DNA of 8,071 bases from Candidatus Latescibacterota bacterium (GTDB lineage: Bacteria > JAAXHH01): assembly GCA_022821935.1 (NCBI GenBank), contig JAJECR010000113.1:1-8071 (forward strand), written 5' to 3'. How positions within the stretch are numbered: position 1 is the first letter of the stretch; every line of letters starts with the position of its first letter. This document shows, one piece after another, positions 7,343 through 8,071 of this stretch. The notes under the pieces were generated by a model that saw nothing but the letters and a program-made list of their open reading frames with translations, was not told the origin of the DNA and made no database searches. The translations under genes and the position numbers were made by a program.

Positions 7343-7926
7343 ACCGTGTCCTCCCTGGCCGAAAGCCCCTTCGGAGGTGGTTCATCCTCATCGCCCGTAG
7401 GGTCTTCTCCGTCATGGATGAACCGGTCGAAGGAACGTGCCGCCATGGCCAGTCCCTGCAGGAGTATCAGCGAAAATCCGATAGGGATCATGGCTTTCAG
7501 AATGTAGCGGGCGGGCAGTCCCCCGGGATCGGGTGAAACTTCGCCGATCCGGAAGGAATTCAGGACGAAATTCTGGGAACTCCAGATGGCGATTACCGCG
7601 AAGGGAAGCAGAAACAGCAGGCTGCCGATGAGATTCACGAGGGCCTGGTTCCGGGGCTTGAAGTTCATGTACAGCACGTCTACGCGGACGTGCTTGTTGT
7701 GCTTCAGGGCCCATGCCGAGGCGAGCAGGAAGATCACGGCGAAGAAATGCCACTCCAGTTCCTGCACCGCCACGCTGCTTCTGCGCAGGAAATACCGCGT
7801 GAACACGTCGAGACAGACCGTTAACACCAGGAGGGTCGTGAACCAGGACACGACCGTGCCGACGCGTTCGTTCAATCCGTCCACGAATCGTACGAATTTC
7901 CTGAGAACGTTCAATTCCGCGTTCAC
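7339..7926 (-). CDS. dctQ: TRAP transporter small permease subunit DctQ (FcbT2-type)
   Basis: A 195-residue protein with four hydrophobic segments (about 22-42, 56-74, 95-116, 141-162), the normal layout of the small TRAP subunit that pairs with DctM. It has the conserved RYFLRRSSVAVQELEWHFF (44-62), HNKHVRVDVLY (76-86) and SPDPGGLPARYILKAMIPIGF (131-151), the last typical of FcbT2-like members. The tail (172-195) is acidic and proline-rich. The start is uncertain. GTG at 7926 directly abuts an AGGAAG sequence, which is too close for a normal ribosome site. TTG at 7914, four codons later, has better spacing. An in-frame TGA lies 12 codons upstream of the GTG, so no much longer start exists. 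It is translationally coupled to dctM. Confidence 0.93.
   Translation of the reverse strand: MNAELNVLRKFVRFVDGLNERVGTVVSWFTTLLVLTVCLDVFTRYFLRRSSVAVQELEWHFFAVIFLLASAWALKHNKHVRVDVLYMNFKPRNQALVNLIGSLLFLLPFAVIAIWSSQNFVLNSFRIGEVSPDPGGLPARYILKAMIPIGFSLILLQGLAMAARSFDRFIHDGEDPTGDEDEPPPKGLSAREDTV
7350..7357 (-). promoter_or_regulatory. Strong ribosome binding site deciding the TTG start of dctM
   Basis: On the minus strand AGGGAGGA ends 7 bases before the TTG at 7342-7340. The alternative ATG at 7330 would be about 19 bases away. The site lies within the final dctQ codons, and the TTGA overlap supports coupled translation. Confidence 0.6.
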
Positions 7927-8071
7927 CTTCCTGGTCGCCGCAGCGCTCGACCGGGCCGGTCATTCAACCGCGGGCGTACGGCGTTGCCGATGGCGTTTCG
8001 GATTCGCCAAGAGGAATCACAGGATAAAGGGGTCTTCAATATGACACATCGGAAGGAATAATACAACCCAA
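7927..8071. other. Region upstream of dctQ; no supported gene
   Basis: These 145 bases hold no convincing reading frame on either strand. On the plus strand an ATG at 8041 after AAAGGGG opens only six codons before a stop. On the minus strand, short frames lead toward dctQ without recognisable similarity to the C-terminus of a TRAP binding protein. The right end (about 8020-8071) is AT-richer than the genes and could hold the dctQM promoter, but I found no good hexamer pair. The solute-binding subunit, if linked, must lie beyond the window. Confidence 0.45.

Noticed and set aside
8041..8061. ATG after an AAAGGGG sequence at the right edge
   Set aside because: The frame stops after six codons, so it does not support a gene; a leader peptide would need a regulated gene downstream that is not visible.
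1..8071. Mobile element, CRISPR array, toxin-antitoxin or phage defence system
   Set aside because: I found no transposase, integrase, terminal inverted repeats, spaced direct repeats, nuclease or helicase-type coding regions. All coding space is taken by metabolic, envelope or transport genes.

Overview
The window is a high-GC bacterial segment: the coding lines I counted run near 65% GC, while the first 240 bases are about 42%. It holds five collinear plus-strand genes followed by a convergent minus-strand pair for a TRAP transporter. Membrane-anchored SanA-type and TRAP genes fit a Gram-negative-type or otherwise environmental heterotroph. No rRNA, tRNA, CRISPR or insertion sequence is visible, so I cannot assign a phylum; an uncultured, possibly marine lineage is only a guess.

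Layout. Bases 1-270 form an AT-richer non-coding leader with three small inverted repeats and a weak promoter candidate. Bases 271-942 encode a SanA/YdcF-type (DUF218) membrane-anchored protein. Bases 1074-2340 are a kynureninase broken by one frameshift near 1469-1477. Bases 2343-3506 encode an intact group III iron-dependent alcohol dehydrogenase. Bases 3516-4337 encode an extended short-chain dehydrogenase/epimerase-like protein with a tandem-repeat insertion. Bases 4368-6010 are a gamma-glutamyltransferase-family (YwrD/HpxW-like) N-terminal nucleophile hydrolase, broken by a second frameshift near 4886-4895. On the minus strand, dctM (7342-6029) and dctQ (7926-7339) overlap by 4 bases and resemble the FcbT3/FcbT2 type of TRAP permease. 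The solute-binding subunit is not in the window.

How the genes may work together. From kynureninase to the hydrolase the gaps are 2, 9 and 30 bases, so these four genes are probably one transcript. Their predicted chemistries are C-C hydrolysis of an amino acid side chain, alcohol/aldehyde redox, NAD(P)-dependent sugar or uronate-like redox, and amide hydrolysis. The convergent transporter probably imports an organic acid. A small catabolic island for a carboxylated or amidated nutrient is a reasonable inference, but no substrate can be read from the sequence. The rest of a kynurenine pathway (tryptophan dioxygenase, formamidase) is absent here.

The most notable oddity is that two of the four operon genes carry single frameshifts, each repaired by one small indel, with every recognisable catalytic residue kept. 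That points to base-level sequence error or very recent inactivation. I found no convincing new biological system.
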